A stretch of DNA of 64,000 nucleotides from Aliishimia sp039978895 (GCA_039978895.1 JBDWAL010000055.1:404128-468127), one strand, 5' to 3'. Positions 34,422 through 43,474 are shown, counted from the first letter of the stretch. The notes: a model not told the origin generated them from the letters alone. Translations and numbers: made by a program.

Positions 34422-34862
34422 ATGACAGCTCCGACAGCTACCTCGTTTTCGGCAACCGAACAAAAGGCCATGGCCGCCCTCGTGGGGCAGATTATTCCGG
34501 CGTGCGATATGTTTGATCAACCGGGGGCGGATGATGAGGCGATCTTGCGTGATATTCTGACCAGCGGGTCGCATTTGCGTGACAAACTCGCGGTGGCGCT
34601 CGCGTCTGTTTTGCCCGGTGAAGGGTTTGACATCGCACAGGCGACAGAGTTTCGCCAAAAGTATCCGTTTGAAGCAGAACTGATCCAAACGGTGGTCGCG
34701 CAATGCTATTATCGGGATGCACGGGTCATGCGGGCCTTGGACATTGAGGTCCGTGCGCCCTTTCCGGATGGGTACACACAAGCCCCCAACGATTTTTCAT
34801 TGCTTGATCCTGTGCGCGAACGCGGTGAAATTTTTCGCAAAGTGCCAAGGCGCGACGCCTGA
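34422..34862 (+). CDS. Gluconate 2-dehydrogenase subunit 3-like protein
   Basis: This 146-residue protein resembles the small (gamma) subunit of FAD-dependent gluconate dehydrogenases, with SATEQKAMAALVGQIIPACD at the N-terminus and the YYRDARVMRALDIEVRAPFPDGY segment typical of the group. A strong AAAGGAGGG ribosome site precedes it, and it follows the GMC gene closely, so the two make one enzyme. In known systems this subunit carries a twin-arginine signal that escorts the complex to the periplasm; none is visible here, which suggests a cytoplasmic enzyme. Confidence 0.82.
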   Translation: MTAPTATSFSATEQKAMAALVGQIIPACDMFDQPGADDEAILRDILTSGSHLRDKLAVALASVLPGEGFDIAQATEFRQKYPFEAELIQTVVAQCYYRDARVMRALDIEVRAPFPDGYTQAPNDFSLLDPVRERGEIFRKVPRRDA

Positions 34863-34899
34863 CGCTCTCTCCCGAGGCCCAAATGAAAGCTCTGACGAC

Positions 34900-35967
34900 A
34901 TGAAGATTTCTGCCCAACACCTGACCACTCTTGCCGCGTCGATCCTAAGTCATGCAGGTGGGAACGCAGAGGCCGCAGGCAAAGTGGCCGCACGATTGGT
35001 CGATGCCAATCTAACAGGGCATGACAGTCATGGGGTTGGCATGGTGCCTGCCTATGTTGATGGTATTTTGGCCGGGCAATTGATCCCCGATGCCAACGCA
35101 CAGATCGTGCAAGACAAGGGGCCGTTTCTCTTGGTCGATGGGCAGCAAGGGTTCGGACATGTCGTGGCCGAACAAGCGATGGAACTGGCAGTCGAGCGCG
35201 CCAAAACCAGCCATTTTGCCGTGCTATCTTTGCGCAACAGCTTCCATTTGGGCCGACTTGGCGATTGGGGCGCACTGGCCGCAGAGGCAGGTTTTATCTG
35301 CATTCTTTATGCCAATGTGCAATCGTCGCGCCCTATCGTTGCCCCGTTTGGCGGCAGTGACGCACGATTTGTGACCAACCCTTATTGCACAGCGATCCCG
35401 GCCACAGAAAAGAACCCGATGTTCTTGTTGGATATGGCCACCAGCACGATTGCGATGGGCAAGGCGCGCGTGGCCGATCTGAGCGGAACCAAAGTCCCTG
35501 AGGGTTCTGTGATTGATGCCCAAGGTGCGCCAACGACCGACCCATCCGTTATGTTCAACCAACCGATGGGGGCGCTCACGACGTTTGGCCAACACAAAGG
35601 ATTTGGATTGGCGTTACTCGGGGATATCTTGGGCGGCTCTTTCAGTGGTGGTGGCGCGTACCTACCCGAACGCGAAGTGGAAGATGGCATCTTTAACAAT
35701 ATGATGGCTATTTTGATTGATCCAAATGTCTTTGGGCTGGCGGATCAATTTGGTGTCGATATGGACAGATACGCGGAATGGGTCAAAGCGTCCCCGGCGG
35801 CACCGGGTGTGGATGCTGTGCAATTGCCCGGTGATCCAGAACGTCGTTGCGCCGAAGATCGGCGGGCCAACGGTATCTTCGTGGATGCAGGGACGGTGGC
35901 TCAACTCACGCAGGCGGCAAAATTGGCGGGTGTGCCGGCGTCGGATTTGGACGTATTCACCCCCTGA
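34900..35967 (+). CDS. Ldh2 family malate/lactate/ureidoglycolate dehydrogenase
   Basis: This 355-residue NAD(P)-dependent dehydrogenase is of the Ldh2/MDH2 family, which includes malate, sulfolactate, ureidoglycolate and 2,3-diketo-L-gulonate dehydrogenases. It starts MKISAQHLTTLAASILSHAG and shows the catalytic His in GHDSHGVGM (residues 41-49), VGHVV-type cofactor region, MATSTIAMGK and a GFGLALLGDILGG motif. The ATG at 34900 is chosen because upstream codons would overlap the small subunit gene. The ribosome site is weak, so translation may depend on the gene upstream. The substrate is unknown. Confidence 0.86.
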   Translation: MKISAQHLTTLAASILSHAGGNAEAAGKVAARLVDANLTGHDSHGVGMVPAYVDGILAGQLIPDANAQIVQDKGPFLLVDGQQGFGHVVAEQAMELAVERAKTSHFAVLSLRNSFHLGRLGDWGALAAEAGFICILYANVQSSRPIVAPFGGSDARFVTNPYCTAIPATEKNPMFLLDMATSTIAMGKARVADLSGTKVPEGSVIDAQGAPTTDPSVMFNQPMGALTTFGQHKGFGLALLGDILGGSFSGGGAYLPEREVEDGIFNNMMAILIDPNVFGLADQFGVDMDRYAEWVKASPAAPGVDAVQLPGDPERRCAEDRRANGIFVDAGTVAQLTQAAKLAGVPASDLDVFTP

Positions 35968-36039
35968 TCCGCACTGTGTTCCCTTGCCACTTGATCGGCT
36001 CAGGGTGATGATGCTGACGACAAAAGCAAGGTGATCTTT

Positions 36040-37449
36040 ATGCAGACCGATATTCTTGAAACCTTGCACGGCATCCTTGGTGATAAGGGCCTTTTGAGCG
36101 GGAAAGATATCCACGCGGGTTACTTTAGTGATCCGCGCGGGGCGAGCGAGGTGCGCCCAGAGGTGGTTTTGCGTCCAGCTTCAACCGATGAGTTGTCACA
36201 AGTTATGGCCGTTTGCCATCAGGCATCTCAACCCGTGGTCGTTCAGGGCGGGTTAACGGGGCTTGTAGTCGGGGCAATGCCTGAACACGGCGAGTTCGTC
36301 ATTTCAATGGAGCGTATGAACAAGGTTGAAGCAATTGATGCAAAGGCTGGAACGATCACCGTTCAGTCTGGCACGCCTTTGCAAATCGTTCAGGACGCAG
36401 CAGACGCAGAGGACATGGTTTACCCCCTCGATCTGGGCGCGCGCGGATCTTGCACCATTGGCGGAAATCTATCGACCAATGCAGGCGGCAATCGTGTCAT
36501 TCGCTACGGGATGACACGGGACCTGACATTGGGCGTTGAGGCGGTTCTGGCAGATGGTACGATCATCAACAGCTTGAATGGCTACATCAAAAACAACACA
36601 GGTTATGATCTTAAGCAGATGTTCATCGGCAGCGAGGGCACATTGGGGTTAATCACGCGCGCGACTTTGCGTTTGTATCCCAAACCAAAGACTCAAGTCG
36701 TGGCGGTCTGCGCGGTTGATAGTTTTGATGCTGTGTCCGAATTGATGACGCATATGCGTTCGGGCCTAGGGGCTGATCTAAGCGCGTTCGAAGTGATCTG
36801 GTCCAAAACCTATGACGCTATCTTGTCGGATGTGGCGGGTGTGAAACCACCTGTTCCGGTGGGCCATGCGTTTTACGTTTTGGTCGAAATGATGGGGTCG
36901 GATATTCACGGCGATGCCGAAAAGTTCGAAACCTGTTTGGGTCAAGCACTGGATCGACAATTGATCGCAGACGCCGTCCTGTCCCGCTCCAGTGCAGAGA
37001 TCAACGCATTCTGGAACATACGCGACGGCATGGCTGAAGCGATGGGCAAACAACAACCCGCGGTTGGATTTGACATCAGCTTGTCTGTCGCGGACATGAA
37101 GACCCTCGAAGCGCAACTGCTGGATCGATTGCAATCGGCTTTGGGCGATGTCCGTTTGTTTATTGGTGGGCATCTGGCGGACGGGAATTTGCATTTGGTG
37201 GCGAAAACCACCGCTGAGGGGCCACAACCCAAAGCGGCCATTCAGGACATTGTTTATGGGTATGTGGGCGAAATCGGCGGCTCTGTGTCTGCTGAACACG
37301 GCATTGGCACTTTAAAACGCGCGTATTTGCGTCAAAGCCGAACTGGCGCAGAGTTGACGCTTATGCGCACGCTGAAACAGGCCATGGACCCCAAAAATCT
37401 GCTCAATCCCGGCCGTGTGTTTAGCCTGCAACCCAACGACACAGAATAG
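36040..37449 (+). CDS. FAD-linked D-2-hydroxyacid dehydrogenase (GlcD/D-2-HGDH/D-LDH type)
   Basis: This 469-residue flavoprotein belongs to the FAD-binding PCMH family that oxidises D-2-hydroxyacids such as D-lactate, glycolate or D-2-hydroxyglutarate. The FAD-binding part has VVVQGGLTGLVVGAMPEHG and TIGGNLSTNAGGNRV, with GSEGTLGLITRATLRLYPKP; the C-terminal domain has GHLADGNLH and SAEHGIG, the metal/substrate His motifs. AAGGTGA precedes the ATG at 36040, preferred over a GTG nine bases earlier. It follows the Ldh2 gene by 72 bases. Confidence 0.87.
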   Translation: MQTDILETLHGILGDKGLLSGKDIHAGYFSDPRGASEVRPEVVLRPASTDELSQVMAVCHQASQPVVVQGGLTGLVVGAMPEHGEFVISMERMNKVEAIDAKAGTITVQSGTPLQIVQDAADAEDMVYPLDLGARGSCTIGGNLSTNAGGNRVIRYGMTRDLTLGVEAVLADGTIINSLNGYIKNNTGYDLKQMFIGSEGTLGLITRATLRLYPKPKTQVVAVCAVDSFDAVSELMTHMRSGLGADLSAFEVIWSKTYDAILSDVAGVKPPVPVGHAFYVLVEMMGSDIHGDAEKFETCLGQALDRQLIADAVLSRSSAEINAFWNIRDGMAEAMGKQQPAVGFDISLSVADMKTLEAQLLDRLQSALGDVRLFIGGHLADGNLHLVAKTTAEGPQPKAAIQDIVYGYVGEIGGSVSAEHGIGTLKRAYLRQSRTGAELTLMRTLKQAMDPKNLLNPGRVFSLQPNDTE

Positions 37450-37469
37450 AATTCAAAGGACCGACCCCA

Positions 37470-38720
37470 ATGACATTTGATGTTTCAAGCTTGTTTCGCG
37501 CCAATTTGCCAAAGCCTGCGGCGGGTCCATTTAAGGCCTTTCCTAATTACAATTTTGTGGGTGGTCACAACGATGCGGCAAGTGTCCCGGTCAAAGCATT
37601 GGGGGAGGCGGCCGCGAGGATAATCGCGCAAGAAGGGGCCTCATTGGCGACCTATGGCCTCAACAGTGGGCCGCAAGGTTATCGCGTTTTGCGCGAATTT
37701 GTGGCCGATTGGATGGCCGAATGCGCGGGTATGCAAGACAGCGCCGATGAGATTTTGATCACGTCAGGTTCACTGCAAGCGTTGGATTTGGTGAACCAAT
37801 TGCTGGTTGGGCCGGATGATATCGTGATCTCGGAAGGGGCAACTTATGGCGGTGCGTTGACGCGGTTGTCGCGTCTTGGTGTGCCATATGTTGGGGTGCG
37901 GTTGGACGATGATGGGATCGACATGACGCATCTGGCGGAGTTGTTGGAAGGACAAAAGCAAGCGGGTATTCCGGTCAAGTATATCTACACGATCCCGACT
38001 GTTCAAAACCCGACAGGCGGGGTGATGCCGCTTGAGCGACGACATGAATTGCTTGATTTGGCAGCGCGCTATGAAACGTTGATTTTTGAAGACGATTGCT
38101 ATGCGGATTTGTTGTGGACAGGTAACCGCCCGCCTGCTTTGCGAGCACTGGATGCGGCGGCCGCAAAATCTGAGGGGCGTGCAAACCGGGTGATCTATTG
38201 CGGCTCGTTCTCTAAATCCGTCGCACCTGCTTTGCGCATTGGCTACATCATGGCGGATTGGCCGGTATTGGCGCAACTTTTACCCCTAAAGACAGATGCT
38301 GGCACAGGGGCTTTGGATCAAATGATCTTGGGCGAGTTCTGCAAGGATCACTTCGCGGGCCATGTCACACAGTTGTGTGCCACGTTGAAGGCAAAATGCG
38401 AGGTAACGATGCAAGCTTTGGCTGAAAATTTTGGAACGGCGGCAGAATTCACACCTCCTTTGGGCGGTATTTTCATATGGATCACGTTGCCGGACTGTGT
38501 GGACACCAGCAAGCTTGCAGCGGCGGCGATCAAAGAGGGAATTGCCATCAATCCGGGTGCCGAATGGACCGTGGACGGAGACAACAATCGCCAGCGGATG
38601 CGGTTGTGCTTTGGACATCCAGACGAGGCAACCATCCGCGAAGGGATCGCGCAGTTGGCCGCCATCTGCCATCGCGATTTTGGTGTGCCTGCGCGGATAT
38701 CGAACACAGCACAGGGGTAA
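37470..38720 (+). CDS. PLP-dependent aminotransferase, 2-aminoadipate transaminase-like
   Basis: This 416-residue fold-type I aminotransferase is of the LysN/MocR-like class I/II group. The PLP lysine lies in YCGSFSKSVAPALRIGY (about residues 242-258), with the Asp/Tyr pair in FEDDCYADLLW. It could aminate a 2-oxo acid produced by the upstream dehydrogenases. It is 20 bases from the FAD dehydrogenase and has a TCAAAGGACC ribosome site, so they form one transcript. The substrate is not predictable from sequence. Confidence 0.87.
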   Translation: MTFDVSSLFRANLPKPAAGPFKAFPNYNFVGGHNDAASVPVKALGEAAARIIAQEGASLATYGLNSGPQGYRVLREFVADWMAECAGMQDSADEILITSGSLQALDLVNQLLVGPDDIVISEGATYGGALTRLSRLGVPYVGVRLDDDGIDMTHLAELLEGQKQAGIPVKYIYTIPTVQNPTGGVMPLERRHELLDLAARYETLIFEDDCYADLLWTGNRPPALRALDAAAAKSEGRANRVIYCGSFSKSVAPALRIGYIMADWPVLAQLLPLKTDAGTGALDQMILGEFCKDHFAGHVTQLCATLKAKCEVTMQALAENFGTAAEFTPPLGGIFIWITLPDCVDTSKLAAAAIKEGIAINPGAEWTVDGDNNRQRMRLCFGHPDEATIREGIAQLAAICHRDFGVPARISNTAQG

Positions 38721-38744
38721 TCTGAGGCGGGAAATGCCCCCTTG

Positions 38745-39893
38745 TTAGCTGGCGTCCGGATCGTAAAAATCGGACGTCTTTTCGCGGGCTTTTAACCACC
38801 AGCCAGATTGTTCGGGCCAAGTGTCAAACGCTGTGTCTGCCCCAAGGGTTTGGGCGGCGTGCAAGGCCCACATCGGGTTGACCAAGGCTTCGCGACCGAT
38901 GGCAATAAGGTCTGCGCGCCCTTGAGCAAGGATGTCTTCGGCCTGTTGGGGGTGTGTGATCAATCCAACGGCCATGCTTGCCAGCCCCGCGTCTTTGCGG
39001 ACCCGTTCCGCATAGGGGACTTGAAATCCCGGTTGGCGTTTTTGCCCGGCCGCAGTTGCTGATCCGGCTATCCCGCTTGAAGAGCAATCCACAACGTCAA
39101 CGCCGATGCGTTTGAGTTCTTTGGCTAAGAGAACGGTGTCATCTAGCGACCATCCTTCTGGTGACCCGTCAACGGCAGAGGTTCGAAAGAACAAAGGCAA
39201 GTCACTGGGCCAGACAGCTCTGACAGCTTGGGTGATCTCAAGGGCCAACCGCATTCGCCCTGTTAAGTCGCCACCATATTTGTCAGTGCGTTTGTTGGAC
39301 AAGGGTGACAGAAAGCTGTGCAGGAGATACCCATGTGCGCCATGGATTTCTGCGATTTGGTAACCCGCTACACGTGCTCTGCGGGCGGCGGACGTGAAGT
39401 CTTGGATCAGATCGTCTATGTCTTTCGCGCTCAGCGCGTGTGGCATGGGCCAGCTGTCAGCGACGGGCACGGGCGAGGGGCCAACAGGCGTCCAAGGCAT
39501 ATCCCCGCGCGCTATATCCGCGTCATTTAGCGGGCCATTTCCGAACCACGGGCGTTGCATCCCACTTTTGCGACCGGCATGAGCCAATTGGATCGCAGGA
39601 ATAGCCCCGTTGCGCCGCGCGAATTGTGCGACACGAGCATGGCCAGGGATCTGACTGTCGGCCCAAAGACCGGGGCACCCGTGTGTGATGCGCCCGCTTT
39701 TTTGCACCGCGGATGCTTCCGTGAACACGATACCAGCGCCGCCCGTTGCAAAGCGACCAAGATGCACCAGATGCCAGTCATCCATATGACCGTCATGGGC
39801 CGAATATTGGCACATAGGTGAAATCACGATGCGATTTCGGCTCTCTAAAGAGCGCATTTTGAACGGTTGAAACAAGACAGGTTTGGCAGTCAT
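38745..39893 (-). CDS. NADH:flavin oxidoreductase, Old Yellow Enzyme family (YqjM/NamA type)
   Basis: This 382-residue FMN enzyme reduces activated C=C bonds. It begins with the family sequence SLESRNRIVISPMCQYSA, where Cys28 is the YqjM-type FMN-tuning cysteine; EIHGAHGYLLHSFLSP holds the substrate-binding His pair and SNKRTDKYGG is conserved. Length is a little over YqjM. It is convergent with the aminotransferase gene and so probably not in the same transcript. Physiological substrate unknown. Confidence 0.9.
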   Translation of the reverse strand: MTAKPVLFQPFKMRSLESRNRIVISPMCQYSAHDGHMDDWHLVHLGRFATGGAGIVFTEASAVQKSGRITHGCPGLWADSQIPGHARVAQFARRNGAIPAIQLAHAGRKSGMQRPWFGNGPLNDADIARGDMPWTPVGPSPVPVADSWPMPHALSAKDIDDLIQDFTSAARRARVAGYQIAEIHGAHGYLLHSFLSPLSNKRTDKYGGDLTGRMRLALEITQAVRAVWPSDLPLFFRTSAVDGSPEGWSLDDTVLLAKELKRIGVDVVDCSSSGIAGSATAAGQKRQPGFQVPYAERVRKDAGLASMAVGLITHPQQAEDILAQGRADLIAIGREALVNPMWALHAAQTLGADTAFDTWPEQSGWWLKAREKTSDFYDPDAS

Positions 39894-40028
39894 TGAATAT
39901 CCTCACATGTGTTGAGCCAAACGATTTCTTGGCGCGTCAGATGTGACCACGCTTCCCCACGCAAGACAACGCCCGCAGAAGATGTTTTGTCCCACGGGCG
40001 CTATCCGGTTTTGAGGTCTTCCGTTAAA

Positions 40029-40619
40029 TCAACCGCCGGAGCCGATGCGGACCTCTTCAACAGGGTAGGCAAGACTGTCTTGATCTTCCCACGCTGCGTG
40101 GCAGTCGTGGCAGAAAGCTTGCTTGAACTTCATTGGTTTGCCGTTTGGTTGAAGGCCGCCATAGAGCCAATCATCGGTCTCAGGAATGGAACCAGCTTCC
40201 ATTTTGGTCATGATGAACAACGGGCCGGGGCGTGCTGTTTTCTTCTTTTTAGAGATCGAGATGGATTCTTTGGCCAGAACCGAACCAACTGGCATTTCAA
40301 CGCCTTCTTCTTCGAACTTTAGATACTGCTCGGCTGCGATGTCGTTGGCAAATGTCAGCAACAAGCGGTTCGAGTGCGCGCCAGCGATAGCAGGACGTGT
40401 CGCCGTTGGAGCCCATTCACGAAATGCAGTACCGACTTCGTCACCACCCTTAGCGTACCCTTCGGCCATTCTGTCCTTAAGGCAATCATAAAGCTCTACG
40501 ACTTGAGCTTCCTCAAGATCCCATGCGGATTCGACACCGATGTCAGTACATTCTTGCGCGAAAGCGGCAGAGCCCGCGATGGCAAAGCCTGCAGCAAGCA
40601 AAAAGGGGCGCGTGTTCAT
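40029..40619 (-). CDS. Cytochrome P460 family protein
   Basis: This 196-residue periplasmic haem protein has a signal peptide (residues 1-21, ending GSAAFA) and the c-type haem site CHDCH (170-174) near the C-terminus, the arrangement of cytochrome P460 and cytochrome c'-beta. GPLFIMTKMEAGS and DDWLYGGLQPNGKP are family segments. P460 proteins oxidise hydroxylamine or bind nitric oxide; which applies depends on the Lys cross-link and distal residues, which cannot be judged here. Cys24 and Cys46 may form a disulfide. An AAGGA site precedes the ATG at 40619. Confidence 0.85.
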   Translation of the reverse strand: MNTRPFLLAAGFAIAGSAAFAQECTDIGVESAWDLEEAQVVELYDCLKDRMAEGYAKGGDEVGTAFREWAPTATRPAIAGAHSNRLLLTFANDIAAEQYLKFEEEGVEMPVGSVLAKESISISKKKKTARPGPLFIMTKMEAGSIPETDDWLYGGLQPNGKPMKFKQAFCHDCHAAWEDQDSLAYPVEEVRIGSGG

Positions 40620-40729
40620 ATGGTTCGTCCTTGTCTGATGATCAATGTTTGGAAGAACCCTGCCACGAGAGGATTGACGTTGCATTAAACAAATCTACAC
40701 AAGCATCGCACAATTGAGTGAGCGGTGTT

Positions 40730-41665
40730 TCAGCCAGCCCTTGGGTGGGCTTTGTCGTAGACTTCCATCAAGCGCGCTGAGTCTACGGAAGTATAGGCTT
40801 GGGTCGTGCTCAAACTGGCGTGACCAAGGAGTTCCTGAATAGACCGTAAGTCACCACCAGCGTTCAATAAATGGGTCGCAAAGCTGTGGCGCATCGCGTG
40901 AGGGGTCGCCGTTGCAGGAAGGCCCAATTGCATCCGAGTTTTTTGCATAACTTTCGCAATTTCGCGTGCCGACAACGCGCCACCACGGATCGCGCGGAAC
41001 AATGGCGCATCTTGTTCTTGTGGGTGCGGGCAGATGGCAAGGTAATCTTGCACAGCTTCGCGCGCAGCGGGCAACACCGGCACAAGGCGTTCCTTGTTTC
41101 CTTTACCTAAGATACGCAGCGAGTCTTCAAACGGAGCATCGCGTCCTTTGAGGCCTAAGGCCTCGGAAATCCGCAAGCCACACCCCCAAAGCAAGGTCAA
41201 CACGGCCATATCGCGGGCATTCACCCATGTATGAGGTGATTGTATCGCAGCTGTTTCGATCATTGCATGTGCCGCGTCGATACTCAGCGGACGTGGGAGT
41301 TTCTTTTCGAATTTGGGCGCACGTGCAGATAAGACAGACGTGGGCTCAAAGCCTTCGCGTTCCGCCAGCCAACGGTAAAAACTTTTCACTGCTGAAAGTT
41401 TGCGTGCCATCGACCGTGATGTGATCCCGTCACCTCTGGTGCGTGACATCCAAGCGCGCATATCGGGAAGCGTGATTTTGGCCAGTGCGCCAAGGCCTTG
41501 ATGTTGGCCAGTATATTCGGTCATGAAGCCAAGGAAGTCCGCAACATCGCTCGAATAAGCGATGAGTGTGTTGGCCGAAGCGCCTTTCAGCGCGCGTTGA
41601 TGGTCAAGCCAGTGGGACAACGCATCACGCGCCGCGGGGGAAATCAGAAGAGAGTTTGCACTCAC
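40730..41665 (-). CDS. xerC: Tyrosine recombinase XerC
   Basis: XerC, with XerD, resolves chromosome dimers at dif. The 311-residue protein has a SAM-like N-terminal domain and the catalytic residues Arg (GCGLRISEAL), Lys (GKGNKERLVP), His-x-x-Arg (HAMRHSFATH), His (LGHASL) and the nucleophile Tyr (TTQAYTSVD). Its ATG overlaps the DUF484 stop by ATGA, the standard xerC-DUF484 coupling. The Xer type rather than a phage integrase is clear from length and context. Confidence 0.95.
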   Translation of the reverse strand: MSANSLLISPAARDALSHWLDHQRALKGASANTLIAYSSDVADFLGFMTEYTGQHQGLGALAKITLPDMRAWMSRTRGDGITSRSMARKLSAVKSFYRWLAEREGFEPTSVLSARAPKFEKKLPRPLSIDAAHAMIETAAIQSPHTWVNARDMAVLTLLWGCGLRISEALGLKGRDAPFEDSLRILGKGNKERLVPVLPAAREAVQDYLAICPHPQEQDAPLFRAIRGGALSAREIAKVMQKTRMQLGLPATATPHAMRHSFATHLLNAGGDLRSIQELLGHASLSTTQAYTSVDSARLMEVYDKAHPRAG

Positions 41666-42369
41666 GACAACCAGCGTCGCATGGCGCGCTCAAACACGCC
41701 GCCCATGAAGCTGAGCAAGTCCGTGCCTTGCTGAGGCGAGAACATATGCGGGTCTTCTGCGCCCAAGATCAGCAATCCGGGTAAACGGCCTGTTCCAAGT
41801 TCAAGCTTCAGGCAGGCTTCAGAGCGAATCCAGTCGGCTTTGGTGCCGTATACGAACTCAGTCCCGCTTTGGATTTGGCGCAGCGTGACTTGGCGGGTTT
41901 CGATCGAGCGCCCTTGCGTCAAATACGCATCAACATAGCCTGGCCGTGCGACGGCCATCACATCGCCAAGTCGTTGGACCGCCGGATCTTCATCGTTTTG
42001 AACGGATTCCAGGACCAACTTCACGGCGTCGACCCGTAGAATTTCGGCGACTTCACCGCCAAGATCGCGCAGGAAGGGTTCGAAATCGACCGGATCAAGC
42101 ATACGCAAGATCGCGCGGTGTACTTGGTTAGTGCCCGCTAGGTTTTCATAAGCGGCGGCAATAACAGAGCGATGGGTGTCTTCAAGTCGGTCCAGACGGT
42201 GTTCCATTCGATCCATCGCGATCCCGCGCAAATCGACAATATTGCCACCCATGGAGCGTTCATTGGCCGCAATTAGGGCCTGCATCACATCTTGGTCGTC
42301 TAGAATAACGTCGGGACTTCTGATGATCGCCTCACGTAGGGCGTCATCGATTTTTGCACTATTGCTCAT
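41662..42369 (-). CDS. DUF484 family protein
   Basis: This 235-residue protein resembles DUF484 proteins, which have a GAF-like domain and are commonly encoded next to xerC. A helical N-terminus (residues 1-75, with RMEHRLDRLEDTHRSV as likely coiled coil) is followed by a GAF-like part ending in GRLPGLLILGAEDPHMFSPQQGTDLLSFMGGVFERAMRRWL. The function is unknown. Translation of xerC is probably coupled to it. Confidence 0.9.
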   Translation of the reverse strand: MSNSAKIDDALREAIIRSPDVILDDQDVMQALIAANERSMGGNIVDLRGIAMDRMEHRLDRLEDTHRSVIAAAYENLAGTNQVHRAILRMLDPVDFEPFLRDLGGEVAEILRVDAVKLVLESVQNDEDPAVQRLGDVMAVARPGYVDAYLTQGRSIETRQVTLRQIQSGTEFVYGTKADWIRSEACLKLELGTGRLPGLLILGAEDPHMFSPQQGTDLLSFMGGVFERAMRRWLS

Positions 42370-42820
42370 ACTACCTACGGGGTCTTTGCGACCCGCCTTT
42401 GCCTCATTTTCTGGAAGTATAGCATGGGCTGCGCGGGTGTGCCTTCCCCTTTTTTGGGGAAATTGCGGAAAAACTAAAAAACCTGTGGCTAATGCGCGTC
42501 AGCCGAGGGGAAGGACTGGGGGCTTCTCCCCGTGATTTGAGCGGCTAAGAGGGGCACACACATCCTATGATTTATGGGCAAACACACGACCAATCTCTCA
42601 CGAACAACCGAACTTTGACGGTGTCGCTTTTCCCTCTGCCACCTGAAAAAGTTCTGCGTTTGCTGACAGAAGAACCTGCACAAAAGCAAGGCACTGTTGG
42701 CGCTCTGCCGACCAAACCCCCTAGGGTTGGTCGGCAGAGCTCTATCGCAGATTGGGCGCTCAATTCTTTGAAGAATTGACACAGCGGATTTTTACGGAAA
42801 AATCCGGGCGCGTTTTGCTA
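42370..42820. other. 451-base intergenic region between tal and DUF484
   Basis: No convincing gene lies here; a 70-codon open frame on the plus strand (42567-42779) has unnatural composition and covers the hairpin described separately. TTCCCC (42444-42449) and GGGGAA (42456-42461) form a short dyad with a T6 loop upstream of DUF484. The promoter for DUF484-xerC should lie in the left part. Confidence 0.6.
42702..42740. repeat. Strong hairpin downstream of tal
   Basis: GCTCTGCCGACCAAACCC (42702-42719) pairs with GGGTTGGTCGGCAGAGC (42724-42740): seventeen pairs with one bulged A and a 4-base loop CCTA. It lies 81 bases past the tal stop on the minus strand. There is no T-run on either side, so it is not a classical terminator. 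It may protect the tal mRNA 3' end or be part of a dispersed repeat. Confidence 0.8.
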
Positions 42821-43474
42821 TCAGACGATTTTGATACCTGCAGTGGCCGCATCTTTGAGAAAGGCTTCCAGACCTTTGTCGGTCAACGGGTGGCTTGCCA
42901 ATTTTTGGATCACTTCTGGGGGCGCCGTCATGACGTCAGCGCCAAGGCGCGCGCAATCCAGAACGTGGTTCACACTCCGGATGGATGCCGCAAGAATTTC
43001 TGTTTCAAAGCCGTAATTGTCATAGATGGTGCGGATATCTTCAATCAAATCCATGCCGTCGATGTTGATGTCATCCAGCCGTCCGATGAACGGAGAAATA
43101 AACGTCGCACCCGCTTTGGCAGCAATCAGTGCCTGATTGGCAGAAAAACAAAGCGTCACGTTGACCATTTTGCCTTCGCCAGACAATACCTTACACGCTT
43201 TCAAACCGTCCCATGTCAACGGAACCTTCACGGCGATATTCTCGGCGATTTCTGCCAACTTGCGCCCTTCGGTAATCATCTCGTCTGCGTCGGTCGCGAT
43301 AACTTCTGCGGACACTGGACCTGAGACCAGATCACAGATCTCTTTGGTGACTTCCAGAATGTCGCGTCCTGATTTTTTGATCAACGAGGGGTTTGTTGTA
43401 ACCCCATCCACCATGCCAAGGGCGTTTAGCTCTGCAATGGCGTCGATCTCGGCGGTATCTACGAAGAATTTCAT
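42821..43474 (-). CDS. tal: Transaldolase, small TalC/fructose-6-phosphate aldolase-like type
   Basis: This 217-residue class I aldolase transfers dihydroxyacetone units in the pentose phosphate pathway. It starts MKFFVDTAEIDAIAELN, with VDGVTTNPSLIKKSG and the Schiff-base Lys in IAVKVPLTWDG (Lys83), then NVTLCFSANQALIAAKAGATFISPFIGRLDD. The short form is common in alphaproteobacteria and may also act as fructose-6-phosphate aldolase. AGGGAG precedes the ATG. It is divergent from priA. Confidence 0.95.
   Translation of the reverse strand: MKFFVDTAEIDAIAELNALGMVDGVTTNPSLIKKSGRDILEVTKEICDLVSGPVSAEVIATDADEMITEGRKLAEIAENIAVKVPLTWDGLKACKVLSGEGKMVNVTLCFSANQALIAAKAGATFISPFIGRLDDINIDGMDLIEDIRTIYDNYGFETEILAASIRSVNHVLDCARLGADVMTAPPEVIQKLASHPLTDKGLEAFLKDAATAGIKIV

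Noticed and set aside
34717..34899. N-terminal extension of the Ldh2-type dehydrogenase
   Set aside because: The added 61 residues overlap the GMC small-subunit gene in another frame; family members start near MKISAQHL.
42567..42779. 70-codon frame between tal and DUF484
   Set aside because: It includes both arms of the strong hairpin and has no protein-like features.
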